A DNA stretch of 64,000 nucleotides from Dipteris shenzhenensis (taxonomy: Eukaryota; Polypodiophyta; Polypodiopsida; Gleicheniales): the NCBI GenBank assembly GCA_047967505.1, contig CM106539.1, one strand, 5' to 3'. Numbering within the stretch: the stretch's first letter is position 1; each line of letters opens with the position of its first letter. The position numbers and the translations under genes are program-made. The notes beneath the pieces are model-generated. The model saw only the letters and a program-made list of their open reading frames with translations. It did no database searches and had not been told where the DNA came from. Shown piece by piece: positions 62,851 through 64,000 of this stretch.

Positions 62851-64000
62851 AATCTGTGACCTATCGCTGCGCTCAGTCTACCTCAGTGCCCTGTGGTGCA
62901 GTGGTCCCATCCTGCTACTCTCTGATAGGGGACGAGCATTTTTCAAGCGAAATCTTCCAAGCGTCCGAGCGAAGGAAAAAAAAGCTTCCAACTATGTAAA
63001 AATAAGGCAAAAATAGTTCGGAACAAAACATAGTTTCACTTAGAAATATGCAAAGTATTATAGCAATGCCTATCTTATACACAAATCTTTACATCAATCT
63101 TTGGGAATGGTGAGTAACATAATTGGGATGGCTTTTGAAAAAACCCACAGTAGAGTAGACTTCTCTATGAAAATTCCCCTTATGATATGATCCTTCTTAC
63201 AACTTTTACTTAATACGGGGTGACATTGAAAACCCTCTCTCAACCTAGCCTCATAAAAGGGTTTATCCAAAGAAACCTCAATGAAGCAAGCCATCAAGGC
63301 AGTTTCGCCAGCAAAACCCCTTTAAAGTAGGTCTTCCAAGGTAGTTTCGCTGGCGAAACTACCACGGATAGCACTTTTAAAAGTGACATAACTTTCACAT
63401 CCAATGTCTAAATATAGTCATTCAGCCACTCAAATTGATTGGAAAACCCCATTTGAGCGCATCTATGGGGTTATATTTTGGAAAATCTTGCATATATATT
63501 ATTAAATATTACATGTATTTTATGAGAGTGATATATAAGCACAAGTTAATACTTATTTATAGTAATTTAAACTTCTTTAGAAACATATCCATAAATATAT
63601 TGTTATTTATGCTATTAAAACACTAGAAAGCTCTTGTCATATTGATAAAATGTGTTTAATAAGTAATTATATATGTATAATATTATTACATTGAGAGTGA
63701 TTATGAGGGATGTTTCTTAAAGAAATTATTTTTCAACACTTGTTTAAGGTAATAACAGGGGTACAAAGGATGTCTATGAATAAGAAAATTTTTGTTATGT
63801 AAAATTGAATGAGTGACTATTCCGTATATTTTTATGATAAAGGGACCTAGTTCTAGTGAAACTAAAAGTGTCAAAACCATGTTTCTTAAAAGAAATATAA
63901 TTTTTCAAATCTCTTGAAAAACACACTCGGATAAACCTGCTCATAGGTTTTTGCTCGTAAAATTGACGCATCCCTCTCTAATATGTCATAGTAGCGTCTC
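62851..64000. other. AT-rich end of window, no gene; one strong hairpin
   Basis: AT content rises sharply after 63370. No coding frame is convincing. GTAGTTTCGC and its exact complement GCGAAACTAC flank two bases at 63341-63362, and a partial version (AGTTTCGCCAGC) lies 40 bp to the left. Confidence 0.45.

Overview
The window looks like nuclear DNA of a land plant with a large, repeat-rich genome. This rests on plant-type Ty1/copia and Ty3/gypsy elements whose primer-binding sites match the plant initiator-Met tRNA 3' end (TGGTATCAGAGC or TGGTATCAAAGC, seen six times), on plant-style LINEs, on GT-AG introns and on the absence of any bacterial operon. I cannot name the species. The very long TE-filled intron and the mix of LINE types would fit a fern, lycophyte or gymnosperm, but that is inference.

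Only one host gene is well supported: a minus-strand S-adenosylmethionine-dependent methyltransferase of the EEF1AKMT4/ECE2 type. Three consecutive exons (55173-55255, 48495-48629, 48286-48390) have clean splice sites, and a 6.5-kb intron between the first two is packed with LINE and LTR-element DNA. A short basic open frame that runs off the left edge (2-157) may be the end of a second gene.

Layout from left to right. 1-4.8 kb: mostly unassigned, with simple repeats. 4.8-5.16 kb: a 360-bp foldback element. 5.8-13.5 kb: two old minus-strand gypsy relics in tandem. 14.8-24.6 kb: a LINE (family 1; CCHC ORF1, then endonuclease-RT ORF2), split by a complete young copia element (16700-20605, TSD CCCTC) and by a short antisense LINE 3' end (TSD of 13 bp). 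24.6-35.2 kb: patchwork of gag-only copia remnants, three pieces of a second LINE family (family 2; coiled-coil ORF1 with an L1-like C-terminal domain) and a truncated gypsy (B) sitting in a family-2 endonuclease. 35.5-41.5 kb: a complete young gypsy (A) with 455-bp LTRs and one uninterrupted 1254-codon gag-pol ORF that lacks RNase H and the integrase zinc domain. 41.8-46.8 kb: second family-1 LINE. 47.4-48.2 kb: gypsy integrase and LINE shards. 48.3-55.3 kb: methyltransferase exons with family-2 LINE pieces and a short LTR element in the intron. 55.3-64 kb: degraded repeats, LINE tails and a gag-only copia (F).

No CRISPR array, bacterial defence locus or rRNA/tRNA gene was seen. The most interesting signals are in the retroelements: a paired hairpin kept at identical spacing in both gypsy leaders, a repeat-rich copia leader, repeated gag-only copia derivatives, an ATGA ORF1/ORF2 junction kept in both family-1 LINEs, and LINE 3' ends that combine a hairpin with a microsatellite tail.
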